Source: Hyphomicrobiaceae bacterium (lineage in GTDB: Bacteria > Pseudomonadota > Alphaproteobacteria > Rhizobiales > Hyphomicrobiaceae). From it: 64,000 bases of DNA. A program made the position numbers and the translations under genes. Below, in pieces: positions 43,885 through 53,296 of this stretch. Location: contig JAKFWF010000027.1 in NCBI GenBank assembly GCA_021730785.1, forward strand, positions 42,750 to 106,749, in the 5' to 3' direction. Each line of letters opens with the position of its first letter. Position 1 is the stretch's first letter. The notes below the pieces were generated by a model, which saw only the letters and a program-made list of their open reading frames with translations, had not been told where the DNA came from and did not search any database.

Positions 43885-44859
43885 ATGAAAGCCGCCTTGT
43901 GCACGACGCTCGATGGTCCGGGCGCCCTCACGATCGAGGACATTGCCACGCCAGAGCCGGGTCCCGGCGAAGTGCGTGTGCGGGTTCGCGCAGCTGCCCT
44001 CAATTTCCTCGACACGCTGATCACGCGCGGCAAGTACCAGTTCAAGCCCGCGCTGCCATTTTCGCCGGCTGGGGAAATCGCTGGCGTGGTCGATACGGTT
44101 GGCACCGGGGTCACGACCTGGAAGGCCGGCCAACGCGTGTGCGGCTTCATCGGCTGGGGCGGCGCCCGCGAATTCGCCATCGTCAAGGCGCAAACGCTGA
44201 TCGCTATTCCCGATGGCGTGAGCGATGAGATCGCCAGCGGCGTCAACGTGACCTACGGCACTGCGATGCACGGACTGGCCGATCGCGGACGGCTGAAGGC
44301 TGGCGAGACGGTTGCTGTACTAGGTGCGTCCGGCGGCGCCGGGCTGGCTGCCGTCGAAATCGCCAAGCTGATGGGCGCTCACGTGATCGCCGCCGCGTCA
44401 TCGCCCGAGAAGCTCGCCATCTGCAGCGCGCACGGTGCCGATCGGACCATCAACTACGCCAGCGGCGACCTGAAGCAGATGCTGCGCGAGGCGAGCGGCG
44501 GCGCTGGTCCCGACGTCATCTACGACTGTGTCGGCGGCGACCATGCCGAGCCGGCACTCAGGGCAATCAACTGGCTGGGGCGTTATCTCGTCGTCGGCTT
44601 TGACGGTGGCGCGATCCCGAAGATCCCGCTCAACCTGCTGCTACTCAAAAGCTGCGACATTGCCGGCGTGTTCTGGGGCGAAGTTGCAACCCGCGATCCC
44701 GTAGGCCATGCGGCCAACATCGCCCGCGTGCTCGGCTGGATCGCCGAGGGCAAACTCAAGCCCCACATTCACGCTGTCATGCCGCTCGCGCAGATTGCAG
44801 ACGCCATCGCCCTGCTCGATGGCCGCGCGGTGACCGGCAAGCTCGTGCTGGCCGTGTAG
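43885..44859 (+). CDS. NADPH:quinone oxidoreductase family protein
   Basis: A 324-aa MDR-superfamily zinc-independent reductase. It has LNFLDTLITRGKYQFKPALPF, PSPAGEIAGVV-like and the nucleotide motif AVLGASGGAGLAAVEIAKLMGA, then the tail MPLAQIADAIALLDGRAVTGKLVL. It probably reduces quinones or enoyl/enone groups with NADPH. GAGGAG precedes ATG 43885. It may act with the CoA-transferase pair, 76 bp upstream. Confidence 0.85.
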   Translation: MKAALCTTLDGPGALTIEDIATPEPGPGEVRVRVRAAALNFLDTLITRGKYQFKPALPFSPAGEIAGVVDTVGTGVTTWKAGQRVCGFIGWGGAREFAIVKAQTLIAIPDGVSDEIASGVNVTYGTAMHGLADRGRLKAGETVAVLGASGGAGLAAVEIAKLMGAHVIAAASSPEKLAICSAHGADRTINYASGDLKQMLREASGGAGPDVIYDCVGGDHAEPALRAINWLGRYLVVGFDGGAIPKIPLNLLLLKSCDIAGVFWGEVATRDPVGHAANIARVLGWIAEGKLKPHIHAVMPLAQIADAIALLDGRAVTGKLVLAV

Positions 44860-44988
44860 TGCACTCACAATGCGAATAGATCTGGCAGTGCGAACAGCTC
44901 TTTGTCGGCCGCGCCAATTGGCTTAAGCTCACCAGCGGGCAGCCAGGTAGTAGTGCTGGCGCCGCAACAGGGAGCACAGGAAACGTCG

Positions 44989-45954
44989 ATGAAGATTAGC
45001 ACCGCACTCATGCTGGCACTGGGCCTCGTGGCTGGCAGCGCGCTGACCGTTGCGCAAACCAAGACGCAACTCTCGATCGCAACCGGCGGCACCGGCGGCG
45101 TCTACTATCCGCTCGGCGGCGGCTTTGCCAATATTCTGTCCAAGTCCTTGCCCAACACCACCGTGACCGCCGAAGTCACCGGAGGTTCGGTCGACAACCT
45201 GAAGCTGGTCGGCACCGGCAAGGCCGATATCGGATTCGTGCAGGTCGATGCCACCTGGGATGCGATCAACGGTCTCGACAAGTTTGCCAGCGGCAAATTG
45301 CCGATCCAGTCCCTCGTCGTGATGTATCCCAACCACATGCATGTGGTTTCGGTCGACGGTACGGGCATCAGCAAGGTCGAGGACTTGAAGGGCAAGCGCA
45401 TCTCGACGGGTTCCCCGGGCTCGGCCACGGAAGTGTTCGCCTTCCGTGTGCTGGAGGCAGCCGGTATCGACAAGGACAAGGACGTCAAGCGCGAGCGGCT
45501 GGGCGCGGCTGAATCCGTGAACGCCGTAAAAGACAAGAAGATCGACGCGTTCTTCTGGGTCGGCGGATTGCCGACGGCTGCTGTCACAGATCTGGCCGCG
45601 ACTCCGTCGACCAAGATCAAGGTCCTCGACATCGCCCATTTGGCCGAGAAGATGAATGCCAAGTACGGCCCGCTCTACACCTCGGCCACCATTCCAAAAG
45701 CGACCTACACCGGCATGGACAACGATGCCGCCAACATCACCGTCTGGAACGTCATGGCGGTCAATGCCAACATGCCCGAGCAATTGGCATACGACCTGAC
45801 CAAGGCCATGATCGAAAAGCGTGAAGATCTGGCGCAGGTCCACAAGGAAGCACTGAACATCAAGAACGAGAACCAGACTTCGAAGAAGGCTGGTGCGCCG
45901 TTCCATCCGGGCGCCGTCAAGTACTTCAAGGAAAAGGGCATCAAGTACGAATGA
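44989..45954 (+). CDS. TAXI-family TRAP transporter solute-binding protein, second copy
   Basis: A 321-aa exported protein. Residues 1-22 are a signal peptide (ALMLALGLVAGSALTVAQT). The TAXI hallmark is ATGGTGGVYYPLGGGFANI, and it ends with PFHPGAVKYFKEKGI. It is likely the ligand-binding partner of the fused permease 224 bp downstream. A strong terminator sits between them, so the binding protein can be made in excess. The ligand is unknown. Confidence 0.92.
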   Translation: MKISTALMLALGLVAGSALTVAQTKTQLSIATGGTGGVYYPLGGGFANILSKSLPNTTVTAEVTGGSVDNLKLVGTGKADIGFVQVDATWDAINGLDKFASGKLPIQSLVVMYPNHMHVVSVDGTGISKVEDLKGKRISTGSPGSATEVFAFRVLEAAGIDKDKDVKRERLGAAESVNAVKDKKIDAFFWVGGLPTAAVTDLAATPSTKIKVLDIAHLAEKMNAKYGPLYTSATIPKATYTGMDNDAANITVWNVMAVNANMPEQLAYDLTKAMIEKREDLAQVHKEALNIKNENQTSKKAGAPFHPGAVKYFKEKGIKYE

Positions 45955-45983
45955 GGCGCGGGCACGCGCCGCGAACCGCTCGA

Positions 45984-46016
45984 TAGGCAGGGCAGCAGGT
46001 GCTCTGCCTATTTTTT
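45984..46016 (+). terminator. Rho-independent terminator after the TAXI gene
   Basis: An 11-bp stem (45984-46010) with one G-T pair and a 5-nt loop, followed by TTTTTT (46011-46016). It separates the binding-protein gene from the permease and would favour high binding-protein levels with lower read-through into the permease. Confidence 0.9.
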
Positions 46017-46177
46017 GTGGCAATTCAGCCAAGTGCGCCCCCGGCGCTACGGTCACACCAGCTTCACGAGCGGGCAGGGCGCGCGGCCTTTCCCTGTCAG
46101 ACGCGATGGGACTAAGATTGGTGCCATTATCAAGAAGCCCGGAGACAAAAACCGGCAACACGGAACGGGGGAGCCCA

Positions 46178-48217
46178 ATGGCCGCGGACAAAGATGTAGC
46201 AGCTGCGGTGATCAGCGAAGAGCAGCTGAAGCGCGCCGAAAAATACATCGAGGAGGACGAAGGCGCGACCAACCGGCTCGGCGGCTGGACCGGTGAGATC
46301 GTCGCCTGGTTCGCGATTGCTGTCACGCTGTTCCACCTCTATGCCGCCGCCGCCGGGGCGTGGCCGTTCCAGTGGGCGCCCGTGGTGCCGACCTACCTGC
46401 TGCGGCCGTTGCACGTGGGGATGGTTCTGTTTCTCGCGTTCCTGTTGTTTCCGATGACCAAGAACCTGCGCAATCGGCTGACCTTTCTCGATATCGTACT
46501 GGCCTTAGGCAGCGTTGCGGTGATCGGCTACGTCGTGATGCAAGGCGACGAGTTCGGCGACCGCGCCATCTCGCCATCCCGCATCGATCTCTTCGTCGGC
46601 ATCGTGTTCATCGTCCTGCTGCTGGAAGCGACACGACGCACGACCGGACTGATCATGCCGGTGATCTCGCTGCTGTTCATCGCCTATGCCCTGTGGGGGC
46701 CTCACCTGCCGGCGCCGTGGACGCACCGGGGCTATGCGCCCGACCGCCTCGTCGGCCAGCTCTACATGACGCTGGAAGGCATCTTCGGCACCGCCGTCGA
46801 CGTGTCGTCGAGCTTGATCATTCTGTTCACGATCTTCGGCGCCGTGCTGCAATATTCGGGCGCCGGCAAGTTCTTCATCGACTTCTCGCTGGCCGCGATG
46901 GGTGGCAAGCGCAATGCGGCCGGCCGCTCGGTCGTCCTGTCGTCGTTCCTGATGGGCGGACCGTCGGGCTCGGGCGTCGCGACCACGGTGACGATCGGCG
47001 CCGTTGCCTATCCCATGCTGGCCAAGGCCGGCTATGAGAAGAACGCGGCCGGCGGCCTGCTGGCAGCCGGCGGTCTCGGCGCCATCATCTCGCCGCCGGT
47101 GCTTGGCGCGGCGGCCTTCCTGATCGCCGAATTCCTCAAGATCTCGTATTTCGACGTGATCCTGATGGCGACCATTCCGACCGTTCTCTACTACTTCGGC
47201 ATCCTGGTGATGGTCGAATTGGACAGTGCCAAGTACGGCGGCGGGCAGACGAGCCTGATCGAGACCGGAAATCTGTGGCAACTCGCGAAATCCTACTGGT
47301 TCCATTTCGGCTCACTGGTCTCGATCATCGCCTTCATGCTGGCCGGCTTCTCGCCCGTCCTGGCGGTGTTCTGGGCGACACTCCTGGCGATCGCAACGAG
47401 CTTCCTGCGACGCGACACCGCCCTGGTTCCAGCCAAGCTCAAGCGCGCCATGGTCGAAGGCACCACCGGCGTACTCAATGCCGCGACCACCTGCGCGTCG
47501 GCCGGCATCATTGTCGGCGTGGTGACGTTGACCGGCCTCGGCCTCAAGTTTTCGTCGATCGCGATCGAGTATGCGGGCGGCAGCCTGCTGCTCACCGCGC
47601 TCTATACGGCGGCAATCGTGTGGGTCGTCGGCCTCGCCGTACCGGTGACGGCGTCCTACATCATTTGCGCGGTGATCGCGGCACCCGCGCTCACCAAGCT
47701 CGGCGTGCCGGACTATGCGGCGCACATGTTCATCTTCTACTATGCCGTGCTGTCGGAAGTATCGCCACCGACCGCCCTGTCGCCGTTTGCGGCCGCGGCG
47801 ATCACCGGTGGCAATCCCTATTGGACCACGTTGCAGTCGTGGAAATACACGATGCCGGCCTTCCTGGTGCCGTTCGTATTCGTGCTCGATCCGCAGGGGC
47901 CGGCGCTGCTGCTGCAGTTCCCCAAGGGCCTGACCTGGCTTGACGCCGCAGAAGTCACGTTGAAAACGGCGGCCGGCATCGCCTTCCTCGGCGTTGCCGC
48001 ACAGGGCTGGCTGTTCCGCCGCAGCAACCTCGTCGAGACCGCGTTGTTCACGCTCGCCGGTCTGCTGCTGGTCTTCCCACTGCTGATCAAGGGGCTCGTA
48101 GCGTCTACGACGGGCTTCACGCTCGGTTACACGACCTTGCTTGGCATCGCGATCGCGCTGGCGACGGCGGCATTGCAGCGCATGCTCACCCGGCGAACGG
48201 TCGCAGCACCGGCGTAA
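46178..48217 (+). CDS. TRAP transporter fused permease (4TM/12TM)
   Basis: A 679-aa membrane protein combining the DctQ-like small and DctM-like large subunits. DctM-type hallmarks are SGSGVATTVTIGAVAYPMLAKAGYEKNAAGGLLAAGGLGAIISPPVLGAAAFLIAE and the EVSPPTALSPFAAAAITGG loop. It probably carries about 16 helices. ATG 46178 has GGGGGAG in front. It moves an organic acid using a Na+ gradient together with the TAXI protein at 44989. Confidence 0.92.
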   Translation: MAADKDVAAAVISEEQLKRAEKYIEEDEGATNRLGGWTGEIVAWFAIAVTLFHLYAAAAGAWPFQWAPVVPTYLLRPLHVGMVLFLAFLLFPMTKNLRNRLTFLDIVLALGSVAVIGYVVMQGDEFGDRAISPSRIDLFVGIVFIVLLLEATRRTTGLIMPVISLLFIAYALWGPHLPAPWTHRGYAPDRLVGQLYMTLEGIFGTAVDVSSSLIILFTIFGAVLQYSGAGKFFIDFSLAAMGGKRNAAGRSVVLSSFLMGGPSGSGVATTVTIGAVAYPMLAKAGYEKNAAGGLLAAGGLGAIISPPVLGAAAFLIAEFLKISYFDVILMATIPTVLYYFGILVMVELDSAKYGGGQTSLIETGNLWQLAKSYWFHFGSLVSIIAFMLAGFSPVLAVFWATLLAIATSFLRRDTALVPAKLKRAMVEGTTGVLNAATTCASAGIIVGVVTLTGLGLKFSSIAIEYAGGSLLLTALYTAAIVWVVGLAVPVTASYIICAVIAAPALTKLGVPDYAAHMFIFYYAVLSEVSPPTALSPFAAAAITGGNPYWTTLQSWKYTMPAFLVPFVFVLDPQGPALLLQFPKGLTWLDAAEVTLKTAAGIAFLGVAAQGWLFRRSNLVETALFTLAGLLLVFPLLIKGLVASTTGFTLGYTTLLGIAIALATAALQRMLTRRTVAAPA

Positions 48218-48224
48218 AGCCGGC

Positions 48225-49115
48225 TCAGCTGCTGCGGTTCGAAACGAACGCGGCCGCCTCGATCAGGGTGGCGGCGCGCTGGCCGAACACGTCGAGGGCT
48301 GCGACCGCCTCTGCTTCCACTGCGGCGAGTTTGGTGCGCGCCGCCTCGATGCCCATCAGCGACACCAGGGTCGCCTTGCCGGCAGCCGCATCCTTGGCCA
48401 CCGCCTTGCCGACGGTCGCTTCGTCGCCGGTCACGTCGAGCAGGTCATCGGCAATCTGGAAGGCAAAGCCCAGGCGGTCGCCGTAGGTGACAAGCGCTGT
48501 ATGCTCGAGCGGCTTGGCATCGCCCAGAATCGCGCCGGCAACACAGCCGAAGCGGATCAGCGCGCCGGTCTTGAGTGCCTGCAGATGCCGGATGTGGGCC
48601 AGCGTCGGGTTCTTCGGCATGCCGAGCTTGTCGGCTTCCAGATCGATGCACTGGCCGCCGACCATGCCGACCCGGCCCGAATCTCGCGCGAGCGCCAGCG
48701 TGAGCGCCACGCGCTTGGCCGGCGACATGGTGCTGTTCGAGCCGGCGATGATCTCGAAGGCGAGCGTCAGCAGCGCGTCGCCCGCGAGGATCGCCGTCCA
48801 CTCGTCGTAGGCCGCCCACACCGTCGGTTTGCCACGCCGCAGCCTATCATTGTCCATGGCCGGCAGATCGTCGTGCACCAGGCTGTAACAGTGGATGCAT
48901 TCGAGGGCGGCTGCGACGTCGAGGGCCGCGTCCGCGTCGGCCGCAAACAGCCGGGCGCTTTCCAGCACCAGAAACGGCCTGATCCGCTTGCCGCCGCCGA
49001 GCACCGCATGACGCATGGCGTCCGTGATGCGCGCCGGCGTCGCTGCATCGTCCAACCACTGGCCCAGGCGCCTCTCGACGCTCTGTTGTGCTTCTGCCAA
49101 TCTTTCGCTGAACAC
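48225..49115 (-). CDS. ispA: Farnesyl diphosphate synthase (polyprenyl synthetase)
   Basis: A 296-aa short-chain prenyltransferase. The first Asp-rich motif is HDDLPAMDND (Asp82-Asp88), and the second is QIADDLLD. The Cys/Tyr region before it (IHCYSLV) fits the FPP-type group, though a GGPP synthase (crtE) is not excluded. In a phototroph this supplies carotenoid and bacteriochlorophyll tails. The start is GTG. It converges on the TRAP permease gene, 7 bp away. Confidence 0.85.
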   Translation of the reverse strand: MFSERLAEAQQSVERRLGQWLDDAATPARITDAMRHAVLGGGKRIRPFLVLESARLFAADADAALDVAAALECIHCYSLVHDDLPAMDNDRLRRGKPTVWAAYDEWTAILAGDALLTLAFEIIAGSNSTMSPAKRVALTLALARDSGRVGMVGGQCIDLEADKLGMPKNPTLAHIRHLQALKTGALIRFGCVAGAILGDAKPLEHTALVTYGDRLGFAFQIADDLLDVTGDEATVGKAVAKDAAAGKATLVSLMGIEAARTKLAAVEAEAVAALDVFGQRAATLIEAAAFVSNRSS

Positions 49116-49224
49116 AATATTTGTCCTATAGGTCTCGACCGACGGGCGACTGCGTGCGGCATGCCACCAAGCCTGCCTTAGCGCAGCTCAGACGTTATGT
49201 CATGAAAGTTGGGGCCGCTGCCAG

Positions 49225-50043
49225 ATGAACGATGCGCCTCCGCCACGCCTGGTGTCAGCATCTTTTTGGCGGCGCCGGACTGCAGCGACGGCGAGCGGAC
49301 AGGGACTTTTGTCCCGCCTGCGGCCGCATATGGCGTCCTGCGGGCGCGCCGCGCTGGTGCAGGGCAGCCGGGCGATCCTGCTCGGGCTCACGACTGCGAC
49401 CCTGATCGTCAGTGCGGTACTGCTGGTGCTGCGTTTCGTCGATCCGCAGACGTCGGCGCTGATGCTGACGCAACAGTGGTCGGGACAGCGCATCGACAAC
49501 CGCTGGATTCCCCTGTCGCGGGTCTCGCCCCACGTCGTGCGCGCGGTCATCCTGTCCGAGGACAACAAGTTCTGCACCCACTCAGGCATCGACCTTGGCG
49601 AGGTGCGCGCCGCCCTCAACCGTGCCGATCGCGAGGGCTGGGAAGCTGTGCGCGGTGCCAGCACGATCTCGCAGCAGGTGGTCAAGAACCTGCTGCTGTG
49701 GTCCGGCCGCAGCCCCCTGCGCAAGGCCCTGGAGGTCGGCATCACGCTGCCGATGGAGCAGATCTGGTCCAAGGCGCGCATCATGGAGGTTTATCTCAAC
49801 ATCGCCGAATGGGGGCCCGGCATCTTCGGTATCGAAGCTGCCAGCCGCCATCATTTCGGCAAGCCGGCACAACGGTTGTCGCAGCGAGAGGCCGCACTCC
49901 TGGCCGCAGCCCTGCCCAATCCGTTCGAACGGGTCGCCGGCAAGCCCGGCCCCGGCACCCGGCGCCTGGCGGCTACAATCGAGAACCGCATGGCGGCAGC
50001 CAGCCCGACCCGCTTCACCTGCGTCCTCGACGGCCGGAAGTGA
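49225..50043 (+). CDS. mtgA: Monofunctional biosynthetic peptidoglycan transglycosylase
   Basis: A 272-aa glycosyltransferase-51 enzyme that polymerises lipid II glycan chains. It has one N-terminal transmembrane segment (about residues 48-70) and the active-site motif ILSEDNKFCTHSGID with catalytic Glu112; RGASTISQQVVKNLLLW and EVYLNIAEWGPGIFGIEAASRHHFGK follow. No transpeptidase domain is present. It ends 10 bp before the convergent TPR gene. Confidence 0.93.
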   Translation: MNDAPPPRLVSASFWRRRTAATASGQGLLSRLRPHMASCGRAALVQGSRAILLGLTTATLIVSAVLLVLRFVDPQTSALMLTQQWSGQRIDNRWIPLSRVSPHVVRAVILSEDNKFCTHSGIDLGEVRAALNRADREGWEAVRGASTISQQVVKNLLLWSGRSPLRKALEVGITLPMEQIWSKARIMEVYLNIAEWGPGIFGIEAASRHHFGKPAQRLSQREAALLAAALPNPFERVAGKPGPGTRRLAATIENRMAAASPTRFTCVLDGRK

Positions 50044-50053
50044 GCCGCCAATC

Positions 50054-50710
50054 TCAGGACGTTGATGCCTTGCACTCTTCGTCCGGCGGCAGCGGATCGC
50101 ATGTGGTGCCTTGAACGCATTGTTCCATGGCACGCCGCAACTCGAACGACGTGAAGCCGTCGGCTGGCCCGTTGTAGAGTCCGGCTGCCGCCAAGCCGCA
50201 CTGGTAGAGCTTGATCATGCGCGCGCCGCCGAACGACATGGCACGTTCGTAGTCGGCAAGGGCGCCTGATGGCTGACCACTCCATTGCCTGATGTGGGCG
50301 CGGGTATCATAGGAATGCGGGCTCCACGGATCGAGCGCCAGCGACTTTTCCACGTCCTCGCTGCCCATGGTCGGCCGGCCGGACTTGAAATAGGCCCAGG
50401 CGCGATTGTTGAGCGCGACGGGGAAATCGGGAACTAGGCGGAGGGCGCTGTCATAATCGCGAATGGCGGTATCATAGGCGCCCTTCAGCGAGTGCGACAG
50501 GGCCCGCATGGCGAACGCGGAACTATGCGCTTCGGGCGCCAATCCGGGCGTATCGATCAGCTCCGAACAGGCCTTGAGCCGCCGTTCGTTGTCCTCGCCG
50601 TAGCACTCGTGGCCCTCGAACAACTGGGCTGCGAGCGGCAGTGCGATGGCGCACCCGATCAGTCCCGCCACCGCCAATGCCTGAGCCCATCGCCGAACTG
50701 AATTTCGCAT
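50054..50710 (-). CDS. TPR-repeat exported protein
   Basis: A 218-aa protein with an N-terminal signal or anchor (AQALAVAGLIGCAIALPLAAQ) and at least three TPR-like units around AYDTAIRDYDSALRLVPDFPVALNNRAWAYFK and later YDTRAHIRQWSGQPSGALADYERAMS. The C-terminal part has four Cys. It may be a scaffold in the periplasm. Function is unknown. Its ATG follows directly on the stop of the AtuA-like gene. Confidence 0.75.
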   Translation of the reverse strand: MRNSVRRWAQALAVAGLIGCAIALPLAAQLFEGHECYGEDNERRLKACSELIDTPGLAPEAHSSAFAMRALSHSLKGAYDTAIRDYDSALRLVPDFPVALNNRAWAYFKSGRPTMGSEDVEKSLALDPWSPHSYDTRAHIRQWSGQPSGALADYERAMSFGGARMIKLYQCGLAAAGLYNGPADGFTSFELRRAMEQCVQGTTCDPLPPDEECKASTS

Positions 50711-51061
50711 TCACCGTGCCCCATCATCACACCTGCGGTTCTCCGGCACCTCGATCTCGAGGGAGAGGAGAAGCGAACTCCATGATTTGCCATGCGCATC
50801 GAGATTGAGCGAAGTATTGACGCCGCCTTCGAGCGCATTCTGAGCCACGAAGTTCAACCCGCACAGACCGGGCAGTTCGTAGCGGATGACGTCGCCGCGA
50901 ATAAGGCGTGGAAATGCCGCCTTGAGCCGTTCGGCCGTCACCTGTTGCCGCACGAGCGCATAGTCACCTGGATCATACACCCATACCGAAATGGACGACG
51001 TATCACCCTTGTCGCCGGCGCGGGCATGGGCGAGCTCGTGCAAGGGGATGCGGCGAGTCAT
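50711..51061 (-). CDS. Small AtuA-like protein
   Basis: A 116-aa protein that begins IPLHELAHARAGDKGDTSSISVWVYDP and ends near HGKSWSSLLLSLEIEVPE. It resembles the small domain that in some species is fused to the C-terminus of AtuA/DUF1446 proteins. Its ATG overlaps the upstream AtuA-like stop (ATGA), so the two probably form one complex. The biochemical role is unknown. Confidence 0.75.
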   Translation of the reverse strand: MTRRIPLHELAHARAGDKGDTSSISVWVYDPGDYALVRQQVTAERLKAAFPRLIRGDVIRYELPGLCGLNFVAQNALEGGVNTSLNLDAHGKSWSSLLLSLEIEVPENRRCDDGAR

Positions 51062-52392
51062 GCGGTCAACACCCGCACGGTTGGCTGAACGGCGTCGCGC
51101 GCAATGAGCGTCGAGTGCGTGATGACACTGGCCGAAATCTGCCCGCGATAGCCGCCGCCGCCGGCGGGACCGCAACACAACAGGCTCTCGACCTCCCACA
51201 GCATGGTTTCGATCGCGTCCCGGTCCGCGCTCCGCATGGCAACGCGCACGCGCGTATCGTGAACTTCGCCAGTTGCGCGCACGCCCGCAGTGCCGTGTAA
51301 CGAATCGACGCCGATGATGTCCGCCCGCAGGTGGTCGGCGAAGCCCTTATGGCGGCCGAGGCGTTCGACGAGACTGTCGCGCGCGAGCGTGGCACGGGCG
51401 ACCGCGTTGGGACCCGCATAGCTGATGCCGCCTTCGCCGAGCCAGCCGCCGTCGAAACCAACCGTGACCTTCAATGTCTCCGGCCGCCGCCGCCCGGAAC
51501 CACCGGAGACGTGCACCCGGTCGGCACCGTGCTCGGCAAGGCGAACGTTCGAGAAATCAGCAGTGACGTCGGGTGTCAGGTAGGCTGCCGGATCGTGCAC
51601 TTCGTACAGCAGCTGCTCTTTGACGGTGCGCACCGATACCTGGCCGCCGGCCGCGGGCAGTTTCGTGATGGTTGTGTCGCCCTCGGGCGTCACTTCTGCG
51701 ATCGGATAGCCGCAGTCGGCCAGCCGTGCGACATCCTTGTGGCCTGGATCGGCGAAGTAACCACCGGTGATCTGCATGCCGCATTCCATCAGATGCCCCA
51801 CGATCGTGCCGCGACCGAGCAGGGGCCAGTCGTCACGCCGCCAGCCGTAATGGTGGACCAAGGGTGCCAGAAACAGCGAGGGATCGGCCACGCGCCCCGT
51901 GATCACAATTTCGGCACCGGTCTCGAGTGCCGGCAGGATGGCGTCGATGCCGAGGTAGACATTGGCGCCCGCCACCGGGCGCTTGACCTCGGCGATGGTG
52001 CGGTTGCCGTGGTCGAACAAAACCGTGTCGGGCGCCATGAGCGAGGTGACGTCGTCGCCCTCGACCAGCGCCACGCGCAGGCCCTTGAGCCCCAGTTCGC
52101 GTGCAATCGCGATCGTGACTTCGCCGGCGGCCGCCACGTTGGCGACGCCCATGTTGGTGACGATGCGGGTCCTGTTGGCGCGAGCATGGGCGAGGACACC
52201 GCGCATGCGGGCTGCCAGCTGCGGGTTGTAGCCGCGCGTCGGGTCGGCCTTGCGGTCGCGGTGGCCAAAGGCCAGCGTGCGCTCGCCGATCGTCTCGAAG
52301 ATGAGGTAGTCGAGCCGCCCGTCGCGGGCGAGATCAATCGCCGGTTCCAGCCGATCGGATGAGAAGCCGGCGCCGCACCCCAGTCTCAGCAT
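51058..52392 (-). CDS. AtuA/DUF1446-family acyclic terpene utilisation protein
   Basis: A 444-aa protein of the AtuA/DUF1446 family. Its start, MLRLGCGAGFSSDRLEPAI, and motifs DYLIFETIGERTLAFGH, NMGVANVAAAGEVTIAIA, ITGRVADPSLFLAPLVHHYGW are typical. In Pseudomonas the atu cluster degrades citronellol-type terpenes, but the exact reaction of AtuA is not settled. The neighbours here (hydrolase, small partner) suggest a catabolic operon rather than the full atu pathway. Confidence 0.83.
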   Translation of the reverse strand: MLRLGCGAGFSSDRLEPAIDLARDGRLDYLIFETIGERTLAFGHRDRKADPTRGYNPQLAARMRGVLAHARANRTRIVTNMGVANVAAAGEVTIAIARELGLKGLRVALVEGDDVTSLMAPDTVLFDHGNRTIAEVKRPVAGANVYLGIDAILPALETGAEIVITGRVADPSLFLAPLVHHYGWRRDDWPLLGRGTIVGHLMECGMQITGGYFADPGHKDVARLADCGYPIAEVTPEGDTTITKLPAAGGQVSVRTVKEQLLYEVHDPAAYLTPDVTADFSNVRLAEHGADRVHVSGGSGRRRPETLKVTVGFDGGWLGEGGISYAGPNAVARATLARDSLVERLGRHKGFADHLRADIIGVDSLHGTAGVRATGEVHDTRVRVAMRSADRDAIETMLWEVESLLCCGPAGGGGYRGQISASVITHSTLIARDAVQPTVRVLTA

Positions 52393-52402
52393 GACGAAGC
52401 CC

Positions 52403-53161
52403 TCATCGGTGCGCGGCCAGGAACGCCGACACGCCGTCCTTGTAGACGCGGTCGCCGACGGCGCGCATGTGATCGCGGCCTGGAATGTCGAGCGCGCGGG
52501 CGCCGGGGATCAGCGCGGCAAGGTCAGGACCAGACCCGGCCACATCGTCCGTGGTGCCGACGGCGACGAGTACGGGACAGCTGATCCGGGCGATCGTCTC
52601 GGCCGAAATCGCTTCCCGTGTCGCGCGGATACAGGCGGCGAGCGACAGCCGGTCGCTGCGCGTCTGATCGGCGAAGATGCGAAAGTTGCGCGCCTGGGGG
52701 TCGCTGATCTGATCGAGGCTCGCTGCTTCCAGCGCCCGGGCAATCGCATCCGATCCGCCGAGGCCGTGCACCATGTTGATGCCAAGGCCGCCGAAGATCG
52801 CCGTTTTGACGCGGGCCGGATGTGCGAGCGCCAGTGAGGCGGTGATCCGCGCGCCCATCGAATAGCCCATGACGTGCACTGCGGCGATGCCGAGGTGATC
52901 GAGCAGCCGGCGCGCGTCCTCTGCCATCAGCGCGCGGCTGTAGGCCGCCGGATCGTGAAGCTTTGCGCTGGCGCCGTGCCCTCGGTTGTCCAGCGCGATG
53001 ACGCGGTAGGTTTCGCGCGTCAGATGCTTGACCCAGCCGGGCTCGACCCAGTTGGTCACCGCATTCGACGCGAAGCCATGGATCAACAGGATCGGCTGAC
53101 CGTCCCGGTCGCCCTCGTCGAGGTAGGCGATGTCGATGCCGTCGGCGGAAAATGTGTGCAC
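52403..53161 (-). CDS. Alpha/beta hydrolase
   Basis: A 252-aa hydrolase with the nucleophile Ser101 in VMGYSMGARI, the oxyanion stretch LLIHGFASNAVTNW, and a C-terminal His in GRDHMRAVGD. It resembles the esterase/3-oxoadipate enol-lactonase type. The start is GTG. It lies 10 bp upstream of the AtuA-like gene and 135 bp downstream of the LeuB-like gene, in the same direction. The substrate is unknown. Confidence 0.85.
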   Translation of the reverse strand: MHTFSADGIDIAYLDEGDRDGQPILLIHGFASNAVTNWVEPGWVKHLTRETYRVIALDNRGHGASAKLHDPAAYSRALMAEDARRLLDHLGIAAVHVMGYSMGARITASLALAHPARVKTAIFGGLGINMVHGLGGSDAIARALEAASLDQISDPQARNFRIFADQTRSDRLSLAACIRATREAISAETIARISCPVLVAVGTTDDVAGSGPDLAALIPGARALDIPGRDHMRAVGDRVYKDGVSAFLAAHR

Positions 53162-53296
53162 GTCGTCACTCTTTCGCGTTCAATGCCTGAGCTCGTTATT
53201 GCGCAAAACCACGTGTCCTCCTCAGCTTGGTTATTGCGACCGTGTACGGAATGAGATGTGTTGTTGATCGAACCATCATTAGCAGGTTGGCTGTCA

